Source of the DNA: an uncultured SAR116 cluster alpha proteobacterium
Lineage (GTDB): Bacteria > Pseudomonadota > Alphaproteobacteria > Puniceispirillales > Puniceispirillaceae
Assembly (NCBI GenBank): GCA_902559985.1
Contig: CACEJY010000014.1
Location: 1 to 32,652, forward strand
Direction of reading: 5' to 3'
DNA: 32,652 nucleotides
Shown here: piece after piece, positions 16,331-23,625 of the stretch
Numbering within the stretch: position 1 is the stretch's first letter
Layout: every line of letters starts with the position of its first letter
The notes under the pieces: model-generated
The model's database searches: none
What the model was told of the DNA's origin: nothing
The model's input: the letters and a program-made list of their open reading frames with translations, nothing else
Program-made: the position numbers and the translations under genes

Positions 16331-17326
16331 CTAGGCTTTCAGCTTCCTAATCTCTTCGGCCAGTGCGGGCATAATTTCCTGAGAGTTTCCTACTATACCA
16401 AAACGAGATGATTTGAATATTTCCGCATTTGGATCAGAATTGACCGAAACAATGGTCTTTGAATTTCCACAGCCCGCCATATGGTGGCTAGCGCCGGATA
16501 TTCCGACCGCAATGTAAAGTTCAGGTGCCACTGTGCGCCCGCTCAACCCAATCTGGTAAGAGCGTGGACACCAGTCCAAATCACAGGCGGCACGACTTGC
16601 ACCAACAGCTCCATCCACCAGTTCTGCAATTTCATTGAGTGTTTTAAATCCTTCTGGACCGCCTAAACCAAGCCCACCACCTATCACAATTTTTGCACTC
16701 TCCATCTTTACTCCGTCGGCTTTTTCCGTTTCACGGTTGACAACACGAGTGCGTATCGAATTTTCATCAAGAATTGAATCCACATGTTTAATCTCACCGC
16801 TGCGCTCCATCATAGGTGGGAGGGCCTGTTGGCTTTTTGAACGAACAGTAGCTAACGTAGGTGTCTTGGTGAAAGTGACCACTTCGCGCGCAAGGCCACC
16901 AAAGCAGCTTCTGGTCATGTGTGGTTGTCCATTCATAACCTCAATGGATTCACAACCGGTAGCCACATCTACATCAAGCCGGAAGGCGAGGCGGGGGGCA
17001 AGGTCAGTGCCAGACTCCGAATGTCCAATTAGAACAATAGCGGGCGCCACCTCAGCAATTATTTTGGATAGATCTGGCAACCAGGCTTCAGCATGAAAGT
17101 TGGCAAAAATTGAGTTATCATTAATTAAAACTTGATCTGCACCGTGTGCAATCAGTGTTTCACCAGTAGTTTCCATGCCAGTACCGAACGCGACCGCGGT
17201 GACTATTCCCCCCATACTGTCAGTTAGATACCTTGCCAATGCCAACATCTCCAAACCTAGATCGATTGGTTGGCTTTCCGAGACCTCGACAACTACGAGA
17301 ACACCATTATTATTGTCAGTCATCAT
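16331..17326 (-). CDS. etfA: Electron transfer flavoprotein alpha subunit
   Basis: A 331-residue ETF alpha protein. The N-terminal adenine-nucleotide alpha-hydrolase-like domain (residues ~8-190) is followed by the FAD-binding C-terminal domain with KIVIGGGLGLGGPEGF, GAVGASRAACDLDW, YQIGLSGRTVAPELY and GISGASHHMAGC. The family usually has Q-H in the last motif; here it reads HH. ETF collects electrons from flavin dehydrogenases and passes them to ETF-ubiquinone oxidoreductase. Two ATG codons are adjacent; the second (17323) has the better spacing to AGGA. It follows etfB by 6 nt. No acyl-CoA dehydrogenase is in the operon, which makes the upstream molybdoenzyme the obvious redox partner. Confidence 0.93.
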   Translation of the reverse strand: MMTDNNNGVLVVVEVSESQPIDLGLEMLALARYLTDSMGGIVTAVAFGTGMETTGETLIAHGADQVLINDNSIFANFHAEAWLPDLSKIIAEVAPAIVLIGHSESGTDLAPRLAFRLDVDVATGCESIEVMNGQPHMTRSCFGGLAREVVTFTKTPTLATVRSKSQQALPPMMERSGEIKHVDSILDENSIRTRVVNRETEKADGVKMESAKIVIGGGLGLGGPEGFKTLNEIAELVDGAVGASRAACDLDWCPRSYQIGLSGRTVAPELYIAVGISGASHHMAGCGNSKTIVSVNSDPNAEIFKSSRFGIVGNSQEIMPALAEEIRKLKA

Positions 17327-17332
17327 TTGTTC

Positions 17333-18145
17333 CTATATCAATTTTGCTTCACGCATGTGCTGAGCCAATGCGGCAGCTATATCTGCTGGTGTATCTCCAC
17401 CAATGAATTCACACTCTATGTCGTTCACTGGGATATAGAGGCGCTCTAGTTTGTAACGCATAGCGGTAGAACCCACCTGTGTCTCATCAAGGCCAATATC
17501 ATCAGGCATCCATTCATTAACCGGTTTCTTCGCCGCGCGCATGGTCTCCCGCATTGATGCATGGCGGACTTTGCCCAACTCGTTGGAGATAGTTACCAAC
17601 GCTGGTAAATCTGCTTCAACTGTCTCAATACCATCCTGAAGCACTCGTTGAACTGTGACGACACCGTCATTAATCCGCACGTCACGCGCGAAAGTGATGG
17701 CTGGAATATCTAAAATTTCGGCTATTCCTAGCCCTACAACGCCAGCGTCCCCGTCGGCAGCTTGACGCCCAGTCAAAATCAAGTCCACATCACCAATGGT
17801 GCGGATTGCCTCAGCCAAGTTACGGGCAGTGACGTACCCACCACTACCATCAAAGACTGAATCACTGAGCAAAACGGCATTATCAGCACCTAGAGCAAGC
17901 GCCGCTTTGATGGGCGCACGGGAGGCTTTTGACGCGATAGTCACAATTGTTATCTCTACGTCTGCGTCCTCTCCTAAGCTATCACGTATCCTCAAAGCAG
18001 CTTCAACTGCTTGTTCATCAAATGGACTTAGAACAGGTTGCAAACCAGATACTGGAATCAAGACTTTTGCTTGTTCGTCAATGCGAAACTGAGCAGATGG
18101 GATCTCAGGATTTTGGATCTGTTTGACACACACCACGATCTTCAT
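17333..18145 (-). CDS. etfB: Electron transfer flavoprotein beta subunit
   Basis: The 270-residue protein starts MKIVVCVKQIQNPE, the usual ETF beta N-terminus. It carries the signature VLTGRQAADGDAGVVGLGIAEILDIPAITFARDV split around residues 120-155, and AAKKPVNEWMP near 205. I place the start at 18145, not at the frame's first Met seven codons upstream, because AAAGGGTGA sits just ahead of it and the N-terminus then matches the family. It is 7 nt from the stop of the SoxC-like gene and 6 nt from etfA. With etfA it forms the soluble cytoplasmic FAD heterodimer. Confidence 0.94.
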   Translation of the reverse strand: MKIVVCVKQIQNPEIPSAQFRIDEQAKVLIPVSGLQPVLSPFDEQAVEAALRIRDSLGEDADVEITIVTIASKASRAPIKAALALGADNAVLLSDSVFDGSGGYVTARNLAEAIRTIGDVDLILTGRQAADGDAGVVGLGIAEILDIPAITFARDVRINDGVVTVQRVLQDGIETVEADLPALVTISNELGKVRHASMRETMRAAKKPVNEWMPDDIGLDETQVGSTAMRYKLERLYIPVNDIECEFIGGDTPADIAAALAQHMREAKLI

Positions 18146-18152
18146 AGAAAAA

Positions 18153-19415
18153 TCACCCTTTCTCAACAGTAATTATTTCAGGCACGATGCCGTCAAAGTG
18201 CTTGCGCTGAAAATTCCAGTCCATAGTCGGTTGCACTCGACCTTTTTCGTCGGTTCCACGCGCCATCACTTTGTACTGTCCTGGTTCAGCAACATCCCAA
18301 ACATAGTGGAACCGTCGCCATAGCCAGCGGTCGTTAGATTCCTCGATGGTTGCATCGTTCCAGCTTTCACCCCCGTCAGTACTGATCTCAACCCGAACCA
18401 CGGCACCTTCACCACTCCAGGTTCGACCAGTGATGGCGTGTGTACCGCACTTGATTGGACCATCGTCGTCTCGAGGCGAGGTAATTAATGCTTTGACACC
18501 AAGCTTTTTCATCGGCTTCTTGTCGGGATCTTCTGGAGATTTGCCGCTCACAAAATAGTGGGTTTGATAATAGAAATCGGGCGTATGATCTAGCACTTCT
18601 ATTTTTTCAATCCATTTTACCCACCAATTTCCAGCCCAACCCGGCACAACTAGTCGCAGTGGTGCACCATGTACATGTGTCAAGTACTCACCGTTGTGAG
18701 CCCATGCTAGAATTGTGTCTTCATGGAGGGCTTTTTCGATCGGCATCGCCTTTGCGTAATTGATGATACCAGGATCAACCACATCAAAGTCAGTACGTCC
18801 AACTGAGAGGTATTGGGTTACTGGATCAGGTTTGCCTTCATCCCAACCATGAAGGGCGACAGACACCGCACCTTCTTGTATGCCAGCAAGCTCAAGCACA
18901 GTCTTAAAGGGCACTCCAGTCCATTCACCACCACTGACCAGTCCCGTCGTTGGAATAGACTGAAGGATATTATTAATGTCTAGAGCCTCTTCGCCGTCTC
19001 CGGATTGGCGCCAACCGCCTTCTTCAGCTTGGACAACCCGCAAAGAGGGCTTCGGTACGTTTTTACCTTCTTCGATATAGTCCCAAAATTCACCATCATT
19101 TCCCGCACATTCGGTCACTGCACGTACTGTGCGCCCCGGCAACTTTCGAATTTCCTCAAGAGTGTATTCAATTGGATTATCAACCATTCCACCGATTGAA
19201 AATGAAAAATCATCTGGATGAACCGGATCAGGCATATTGAGTTGAGCGATCACATAATATGCGTCTGTTGGTGTCAGCACTCCCTCTAGATCAAGGACTG
19301 GAGAACGCGCAAATATAGTTCGCCCTTCAGAGTCTTTACTTGGCATCACACGGGCCCGTTTACGATCGGGCCAACCCATAACCCATTCACCTTCGAGTTC
19401 CATCTCTTCTGACAT
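18153..19415 (-). CDS. SoxC-like / sulfite oxidase family molybdoenzyme without export signal
   Basis: A 420-residue sulfite oxidase family protein. The molybdopterin domain has the molybdenum ligand Cys103 in RAVTECAGNDGEFW. The HGAPLRLVVPGWAGNWWVKW segment is near residue 260, and the Mo-co dimerisation domain has VRVEISTDGGESWNDA and a QPTMDWN end. Sequence motifs resemble SoxC more than heme-containing sulfite oxidase, and there is no heme domain. The N-terminus (MSEEMELEGEWVMGWPDRKR) is acidic and lacks Tat or Sec features, so the enzyme should be cytoplasmic. GGAGTGATAAT precedes the ATG. It lies between the MaoC gene and etfBA, with 7 nt to etfB. The substrate could be sulfite or another sulfur oxyanion or sulfoxide; this is not decidable here. 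Confidence 0.88.
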   Translation of the reverse strand: MSEEMELEGEWVMGWPDRKRARVMPSKDSEGRTIFARSPVLDLEGVLTPTDAYYVIAQLNMPDPVHPDDFSFSIGGMVDNPIEYTLEEIRKLPGRTVRAVTECAGNDGEFWDYIEEGKNVPKPSLRVVQAEEGGWRQSGDGEEALDINNILQSIPTTGLVSGGEWTGVPFKTVLELAGIQEGAVSVALHGWDEGKPDPVTQYLSVGRTDFDVVDPGIINYAKAMPIEKALHEDTILAWAHNGEYLTHVHGAPLRLVVPGWAGNWWVKWIEKIEVLDHTPDFYYQTHYFVSGKSPEDPDKKPMKKLGVKALITSPRDDDGPIKCGTHAITGRTWSGEGAVVRVEISTDGGESWNDATIEESNDRWLWRRFHYVWDVAEPGQYKVMARGTDEKGRVQPTMDWNFQRKHFDGIVPEIITVEKG

Positions 19416-19473
19416 ATTATCACTCCTGCTTAGTGGTATTTCTGTTTAAATAATTTTGAAAAGTCTTCTTCGT

Positions 19474-19929
19474 TTAAAGGCCCTTGAGCGCCATAGTGTA
19501 AGTGGTAGCGGTGCCATCAACACAAAGGTCGCCAGCACTGTCGGTAATGGTGGTTTTTAGCTTGCAAATTGGTTTGTCATCTCTTACCGATTCAATTTCG
19601 ACTCTGGCAGTCAACTCTTCTCCCACTCCCACTGCTTTTAAAAATTTTAGTTCAGTTGATAAAAACACCGTGCCAGGCCCGGGTAAGTCTTCCGCAACAC
19701 AGGCATTCAGGAGTCCTGTCGTCACACCACCTTGCACTATAAGCTTTCCAAACGGAGTTTTTTTTGCAAGCTCTTCATCATAATGAACTGGGTTTTTATC
19801 GCCAGTCATCTCAGTAAACAAATGTATATCGCTAATCTTAGTAGTACGAGTGCGTTCACTGAATTGTCCGACTTTTGGTTGGCCATTTAAAACTCCTGCC
19901 CATCCATCTTTTTTTTCTGTATCTGACAT
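19474..19929 (-). CDS. MaoC-family hydratase, (R)-specific enoyl-CoA hydratase-like
   Basis: A 151-residue single hot-dog domain. The hydratase motif is FTEMTGDKNPVHYDEE, with catalytic Asp and His of the D-x4-H type in GDKNPVHYD, followed by FGKLIVQGGVTTGLL and PGPGTVFLSTELKFLKAV. The family hydrates enoyl-CoA thioesters or acts as a broad acyl-thioester dehydratase. ATG 19929 is the family-like start; the frame is open 36 codons further, but that part is the promoter region. The leader has a 10-nt A-run and no strong ribosome binding site. It is the first gene of the operon with the SoxC-like enzyme (58 nt gap) and etfBA. Confidence 0.87.
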   Translation of the reverse strand: MSDTEKKDGWAGVLNGQPKVGQFSERTRTTKISDIHLFTEMTGDKNPVHYDEELAKKTPFGKLIVQGGVTTGLLNACVAEDLPGPGTVFLSTELKFLKAVGVGEELTARVEIESVRDDKPICKLKTTITDSAGDLCVDGTATTYTMALKGL

Positions 19930-20014
19930 ATAACTAATTTCTTTTTTTTTTAAAATCTGTTTTAAAAAAGGGCAGTATGCAGGCGCGCATCTGATTAAAA
20001 TAAATTCCGATAGT

Positions 20015-20043
20015 AATATACAGACCAATCGGTACAATACAAG
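20015..20043 (-). promoter_or_regulatory. Promoter and TetR-type operator of the MaoC/SoxC-like/ETF operon (copy 2)
   Basis: Read on the minus strand: -35-like TTGTAT (20042-20037), 16-nt spacer, -10-like TATATT (20020-20015). The operator TGTACCGATTGGTCTGTA (20036-20019) overlies the spacer, so a bound repressor would exclude RNA polymerase. It matches the block before the TPR gene at 25 of 29 positions. It is about 85 nt upstream of the MaoC start. Confidence 0.72.
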
Positions 20044-20247
20044 TGGGAAATATTGTCACAGGTATCAAAAAATCAATTTCAATGCGTGAGCTTTTTAACA
20101 TTTGTTCGGAAAGTTGAAATTATTCAAATTACTTGCTATCTCGGGGGATCATTTCGAAGAAGTTCAAGACTTTAACTACTGGGGATTCTTAGTTTGGTAC
20201 GCGTCCAATTTAGGTGTGATAACTTTGAATGGAGCAGGGGGGTTATC

Positions 20248-20433
20248 ATGACTAACGTTTATATTGCTAGCGAAAAATTTTCGTGCATTGGTCAATTGAA
20301 TGGAACTCTTGAGCGCCTTTTTGCACTCGAATTTTGCAACGATATAATCTCTGATCTAATGAATGGCATTAACGCATCAGTGCTTGACAAAGGCGTAATT
20401 GGGCATACGCGCAGTGACTACTGCCACGTTTAA
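20248..20433 (+). pseudogene. Remnant of a thiolase (acetyl-CoA acetyltransferase) N-terminus
   Basis: An open frame of 61 codons with a strong GGGGGG ribosome binding site starts MTNVYIAS, then has IG-x2-NG-x-LE, a LFALEF segment and a late GVIGHT. This is the spacing of a thiolase N-terminus, which typically begins MTNVYIASAARTPIG and reaches the VILGQV strand near residue 50. The ART-P region is altered (EKFSC), and the frame stops before the catalytic Cys expected near residue 90. The following 50 nt do not continue the match in any frame. I read it as a decayed fragment; a short unrelated protein is the alternative. It sits between the MaoC operon promoter and the TetR gene. Confidence 0.5.
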
Positions 20434-20451
20434 AGAGTGAATAAACCTACT

Positions 20452-20464
20452 TACCAACTTGGTA
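20452..20464. promoter_or_regulatory. Palindrome upstream of the TetR gene, candidate autoregulatory site
   Basis: TACCAACTTGGTA is a perfect 13-nt palindrome about 22 nt before the TetR start codon. It shares the ACC/GGT half-site core of the two operators but with one extra central base, so it may be a separate or weaker TetR site. Confidence 0.35.
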
Positions 20465-20486
20465 TGAATTAGCGGATGATAGAAAA

Positions 20487-21068
20487 TTGAAACAAACAGA
20501 ACAAGCAAAGAAGATAACTAAGGTGGCAGCATCTTTGTTCGCACAAAAAGGCTACAATGGAGTTGGCGTTGCGGAAATTGGAGCAGCTTCAGGTTTCGGT
20601 CGTGGTACGCTCTACCATCACATAGAAAGCAAGGAAGACCTTCTCCACGAAATTGCTTCACAGTATATTTCAGACCTTGTTCAGTCTGGCCATAGGATAG
20701 CTATAGAATATCCAGACCCTGTTCAGCGCTTGAAAGCGCTCAGTAGACACCTGATGGCTGTAATCAGCAGTAGTTTAGCAGAAATAGTTGTCTGTTTTCG
20801 TGAGGTACAGTCTTTGACGGGCTCACGGCACCATGACGTTATGTGTATGCATGCAGAATACCAACAAATCTGGTCTAAAACTATAGAGGAAGGTGTGCAA
20901 CAAAATGTGTTCAGAGAAGTCGATAAAATTGCTGTGAAGGGCCTTTTGGGGATGTATTTTTACTCCTGTCTGTGGCTAAAACCTGATGGTCTTCAATCTC
21001 CTGAGGATATTGGAGATGTTTTTAGTGATCTTGTTATTCGTTCTCTTTCGAGAAGCCCGGGCGTATAA
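20487..21068 (+). CDS. TetR/AcrR family transcriptional regulator
   Basis: The 193-residue protein has the TetR DNA-binding domain at residues ~5-52: KKITKVAASLFAQKGYNGVGVAEIGAASG in two stretches, then GFGRGTLYHHIESKEDLLHEI. The C-terminal half is the ligand-binding helical domain, which contains several His and Cys residues (SRHHDVMCMHAEY). The start is TTG at 20487 with GGATGA about 10 nt upstream; the closest ATG stops after four codons in another frame. It lies 450 nt from the operator at 20015-20043 and is the natural candidate for binding it. The ligand is unknown; TetR proteins beside MaoC and thiolase genes often sense acyl-CoAs, but that is inference here. Confidence 0.9.
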   Translation: MKQTEQAKKITKVAASLFAQKGYNGVGVAEIGAASGFGRGTLYHHIESKEDLLHEIASQYISDLVQSGHRIAIEYPDPVQRLKALSRHLMAVISSSLAEIVVCFREVQSLTGSRHHDVMCMHAEYQQIWSKTIEEGVQQNVFREVDKIAVKGLLGMYFYSCLWLKPDGLQSPEDIGDVFSDLVIRSLSRSPGV

Positions 21069-21409
21069 TGAAGGGTTACTTATTTTACATAAACCCGCAC
21101 GCGATGAAATAAACTACTCATTCCTTGGTTATGGCGAGGGAGTGAAGGGCAGCTATCTTACCTCGTCACAGTTCAGCTCAACTCTAAAAACGACTGTGGT
21201 TGACCACAAAATGGACATAGAAACTAGAGTTTTCCTTTTCTTCGTTTTATCAACTTATTTTTTTAATGTATTTGAGAAAGTCTGGTTGGGTTTAATGTAC
21301 AGTATTTGGGAACAGACAAACCGATCCAAAACGCAAAGGATTAGTTTGTCTATCAATTAGATGATTAACTGTTTTTCGAAAACACCAATCTTTTAATGGG
21401 ATCAAGTTA
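21069..21409 (+). other. Gene-free region between the TetR gene and the hydrolase
   Basis: The open frame through this stretch overlaps the TetR gene and shows no family resemblance. The only element of note is the operator-like sequence at 21311-21328. Confidence 0.4.
21311..21328. promoter_or_regulatory. Degenerate third TetR operator candidate
   Basis: AACAGACAAACCGATCCA matches the operator TACAGACCAATCGGTACA (as read on the plus strand at 20019-20036) at 13 of 18 positions. It lies 82 nt upstream of the alpha/beta hydrolase start. The match could be chance; its placement before the next gene of the same neighbourhood is the reason for listing it. Confidence 0.3.
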
Positions 21410-22285
21410 GTGCCAAAAGTTGCTATTAATAATCACGAAATATCATATAGTTTTAATGGTGTTTCTAGAGACATTAGCAGCTCAGAAATAGTTTTAATTC
21501 ATGGCGCAGGTGGGCAAGAGATTGATTGGCCGATGGCATGGCGTAGTGCCAACGACCTAACTGGATCAATGGGATTGACGCCAAGTAACCAAGGTGTAAT
21601 CAGGCTTTTTAATGCCGGATTAAACAATTACTCGATTTACGCTGTTGATTTACCCGGGCATGGAAAATCGGAAGGCAAAAGTAAATTAAGCATAGATGAA
21701 TATTCGAACGACATCATAGATTTTCTGGATGCGATGGACCTCAAAAAAGTATGTTTAGTGGGACATTCTATGGGTGCCGCAATTGCATTAAACGCTTCCC
21801 TGAGCCGCCATTGGCGTATTTGTTCGGTTGTGGCGATTGGTGGTGCGAGCAAGATGAATGTCAACCATGCTATTCTTCAGGGTCTGCAAAATACATTTGA
21901 AGCAACTGTCAACAGTATCGTTAAATATTCATGGCATAAAAAAACTGGAGCTGTCGCAGACAGTGAGCAAATGGCGGCGTATTTTAGGGAGAAAGCCAAA
22001 CAAAGAATGCTGGATGCGGGCTCAAAAACTGTGCATGGCGATTTTCTCGCGTGTAGCAATTTTGATTTAAGTGCACGCTTGGAAGAAATTGCTGTTCCTG
22101 TGCTCGTAATTGCCTCTGATTGTGATCGAATGGTGCCTTTAAAGGTGAGTCGGGAAATGGCTGAAAAGTTACCAAATGCTGAGTTTGTTTCTTTGGAAAA
22201 TTGTGGTCACTTTCAGCACATTGAGCAAACCGCGAAAGTTGCCGGAGAATTAGTGACTTTTTTATCTAAACTTCGAAATACTTGA
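21410..22285 (+). CDS. Alpha/beta hydrolase
   Basis: A 291-residue alpha/beta hydrolase fold protein without signal peptide. The oxyanion region is LIHGAGGQEIDW (~residues 29-40), the Asp-Pro-Gly strand end is YAVDLPGHGKSEG (~77-89), and the nucleophile Ser120 lies in VGHSMGAA. The acid Asp is in VIASDCDRMVP and the catalytic His in ENCGHFQHIEQ. GTG 21410 is the start, with GGGA 9 nt upstream. Family members include esterases, thioesterases and haloperoxidase-like enzymes; the substrate is not predictable. It is followed 64 nt later by a small Cys-rich protein and preceded by a weak operator-like site. Confidence 0.87.
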   Translation: MPKVAINNHEISYSFNGVSRDISSSEIVLIHGAGGQEIDWPMAWRSANDLTGSMGLTPSNQGVIRLFNAGLNNYSIYAVDLPGHGKSEGKSKLSIDEYSNDIIDFLDAMDLKKVCLVGHSMGAAIALNASLSRHWRICSVVAIGGASKMNVNHAILQGLQNTFEATVNSIVKYSWHKKTGAVADSEQMAAYFREKAKQRMLDAGSKTVHGDFLACSNFDLSARLEEIAVPVLVIASDCDRMVPLKVSREMAEKLPNAEFVSLENCGHFQHIEQTAKVAGELVTFLSKLRNT

Positions 22286-22349
22286 CGAGCTGTTAAACGA
22301 TCAATGCTCCATCAGACCCGGAGCCATAATAAAGAAGATAGGAAGGCTT

Positions 22350-22538
22350 ATGCAGGATCAATCAACTCAAAATGGTAAAAGCTTGAAACAAGGCATGAGT
22401 GAGACGGTTCTTCAACCGCGATGCCCGTCTTGCGGCCGTTCAGAAAATATTATTTGGGTACATGGGCATGGTCAATGCGCGCATTGTAAGATAAATGTAA
22501 TGCCCTGTTGTGATGGTGAAGTTTGTCAAACAAGCTGA
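22350..22538 (+). CDS. Small Cys-rich, zinc-ribbon-like protein
   Basis: A 62-residue protein with a good ribosome binding site (AGGAAGG). It has two CxxC knuckles, CPSCG (~25-29) and CAHC (~43-46), around an IIWVHGHGQ segment, then VMPCCDGEVC. The pattern suggests a zinc-ribbon with an extra CC-x3-C tail. I have an impression of similar small proteins with VHGHGQCA-C in other alphaproteobacteria, but know no function. It lies downstream of the alpha/beta hydrolase on the same strand and may be co-transcribed with it. Confidence 0.75.
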   Translation: MQDQSTQNGKSLKQGMSETVLQPRCPSCGRSENIIWVHGHGQCAHCKINVMPCCDGEVCQTS

Positions 22539-22652
22539 GATTTTAACCCCTTGCGCTAGACGCAACATTATCGCTTGGCGGCGAATTAGCCCTTGTCATC
22601 AGGTTTGGAAACGCTATAAATCTGTCAATATTTAACCATCAGGAGATCAATT

Positions 22653-22751
22653 ATGGATGTAAATATTGGCGTCTTGCTTGTTATTGGCTTTCCACTAGCA
22701 CTTGTTTTAACCCTTTGGCTATTTGGTAAAGTGTCGGTTCGTCCAGAGTGA
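22653..22751 (+). CDS. Very small single-pass membrane protein (32 residues)
   Basis: AGGAGA (22641-22646) stands 6 nt before an ATG. The 32-residue product is MDVNIGVLL followed by a hydrophobic helix (VIGFPLALVLTLWLFG) and a basic KVSVRPE tail. Size, ribosome binding site and clean membrane segment make it a credible gene although it is very short. It may be an accessory subunit of a membrane complex or a regulatory peptide; its partner is unknown. It is convergent with the IscU/SufU-like gene. Confidence 0.55.
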   Translation: MDVNIGVLLVIGFPLALVLTLWLFGKVSVRPE

Positions 22752-22790
22752 GACGGTGCATCAATTGATCATGCCATTTACGGTAAAGAC

Positions 22791-23195
22791 CTAACCCATC
22801 GCCTGGACCGCGGCGTCAAATGCAAGAAGAACACACTTTTGTCGGTTGCGGATTTCTCGGATCGGCATGAATGTTTCCATGTCTTCATTCGGTGCATCTT
22901 CGTTAATCTTGGCGATCCAGTTGGTAAAATCAGCTGTCATTTTGCGTGCGTCCGCAACACTACATCCCTCGAATTTTTTGAGTAAAAGGCCGGCTCCAGC
23001 TTCACTCAAAGCACACCCGCGAACGGTCACCCCGATATCATGAATAACGCCACCAGTGCATGAAAAAGAGATGTCAACCCGGTCACCACAGGTTGGATTA
23101 TTGTAGCTGGCCTGCAACGGAGCGCTGGGGTCAAAATTGCTGGTGCGAGATTGTTGCGCGAACTGAAGAATTTGTTTTTGATAAAGCGCATCCAA
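22791..23195 (-). CDS. IscU/SufU-like iron-sulfur scaffold protein
   Basis: A 134-residue protein of the SufU/IscU/NifU N-terminal family. The three metal-binding Cys are in place: Cys36 in NNPTCGDRV with Asp38, Cys61 in VRGCALSEAGAG, and Cys121 in RQKCVLL. It is longer between Cys61 and Cys121 than IscU, as in SufU, which accepts sulfur from SufS. The start is TTG 23195, with GAGA and GGAAGAAG upstream. It stands alone, without sufS, sufBCD or iscS neighbours in this window, and lies 27 nt downstream of the small membrane protein gene on the same strand. Confidence 0.82.
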   Translation of the reverse strand: MDALYQKQILQFAQQSRTSNFDPSAPLQASYNNPTCGDRVDISFSCTGGVIHDIGVTVRGCALSEAGAGLLLKKFEGCSVADARKMTADFTNWIAKINEDAPNEDMETFMPIREIRNRQKCVLLAFDAAVQAMG

Positions 23196-23222
23196 TGATT
23201 AATTCTCGCTTCTTCCGTTAAG

Positions 23223-23360
23223 CTACACAGCGCCGCTAATAAGCAAATAAATAGCTGCTGATGCTACGATATACGTGACGACAACCATCCAGTGCATAGA
23301 CTTATATACATTTTCCTCTGGCACTCCGGATGGACGCGGTTTTTGTGAAGATGATGCCAT
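23223..23360 (-). CDS. Small single-pass membrane protein (45 residues)
   Basis: GGGAGG stands 7 nt before the ATG on the minus strand. The 45-residue product has a polar N-terminus (MASSSQKPRPSGVPEENVYK) and one C-terminal membrane helix (MVVVTYIVASAAIYLLISG). It ends with TAG at 23223. Ribosome binding site, composition and the 27-nt distance to the IscU/SufU-like gene support a real gene, perhaps the first of a two-gene unit. I do not recognise the family. Confidence 0.6.
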   Translation of the reverse strand: MASSSQKPRPSGVPEENVYKSMHWMVVVTYIVASAAIYLLISGAV

Positions 23361-23625
23361 TGGTTAACCTCCCAATATTAATCTGTACACACCTCAACCC
23401 ATATAGGTTGGCATTAACTTACATTTTGAATGTGTAGCCTGCGGCAATGTCAAAAACAACCCAACAGATGTTGTTTTTTGAACTGCCGCAATCACATCAA
23501 AAGACATATTTGCTCCAATTTGCTCTGAGAATTTCTTTTTTTTTGATTTTCTTGCATTGAAGATAAACCAAAAGCTATTTAAGGTTTTGGCTATATTATT
23601 CACAAGATAGTGATTTATTGATCTG

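Noticed and set aside
20986-21360. Open frame of 124 codons overlapping the end of the TetR gene
   Set aside because: Its first part reads the TetR gene in another frame and the rest is low in recognisable structure.
23394-23507. Possible 37-codon minus-strand gene with GGAG before the ATG
   Set aside because: The product has no membrane helix, motif or neighbour coupling; the ribosome binding site alone is not enough.
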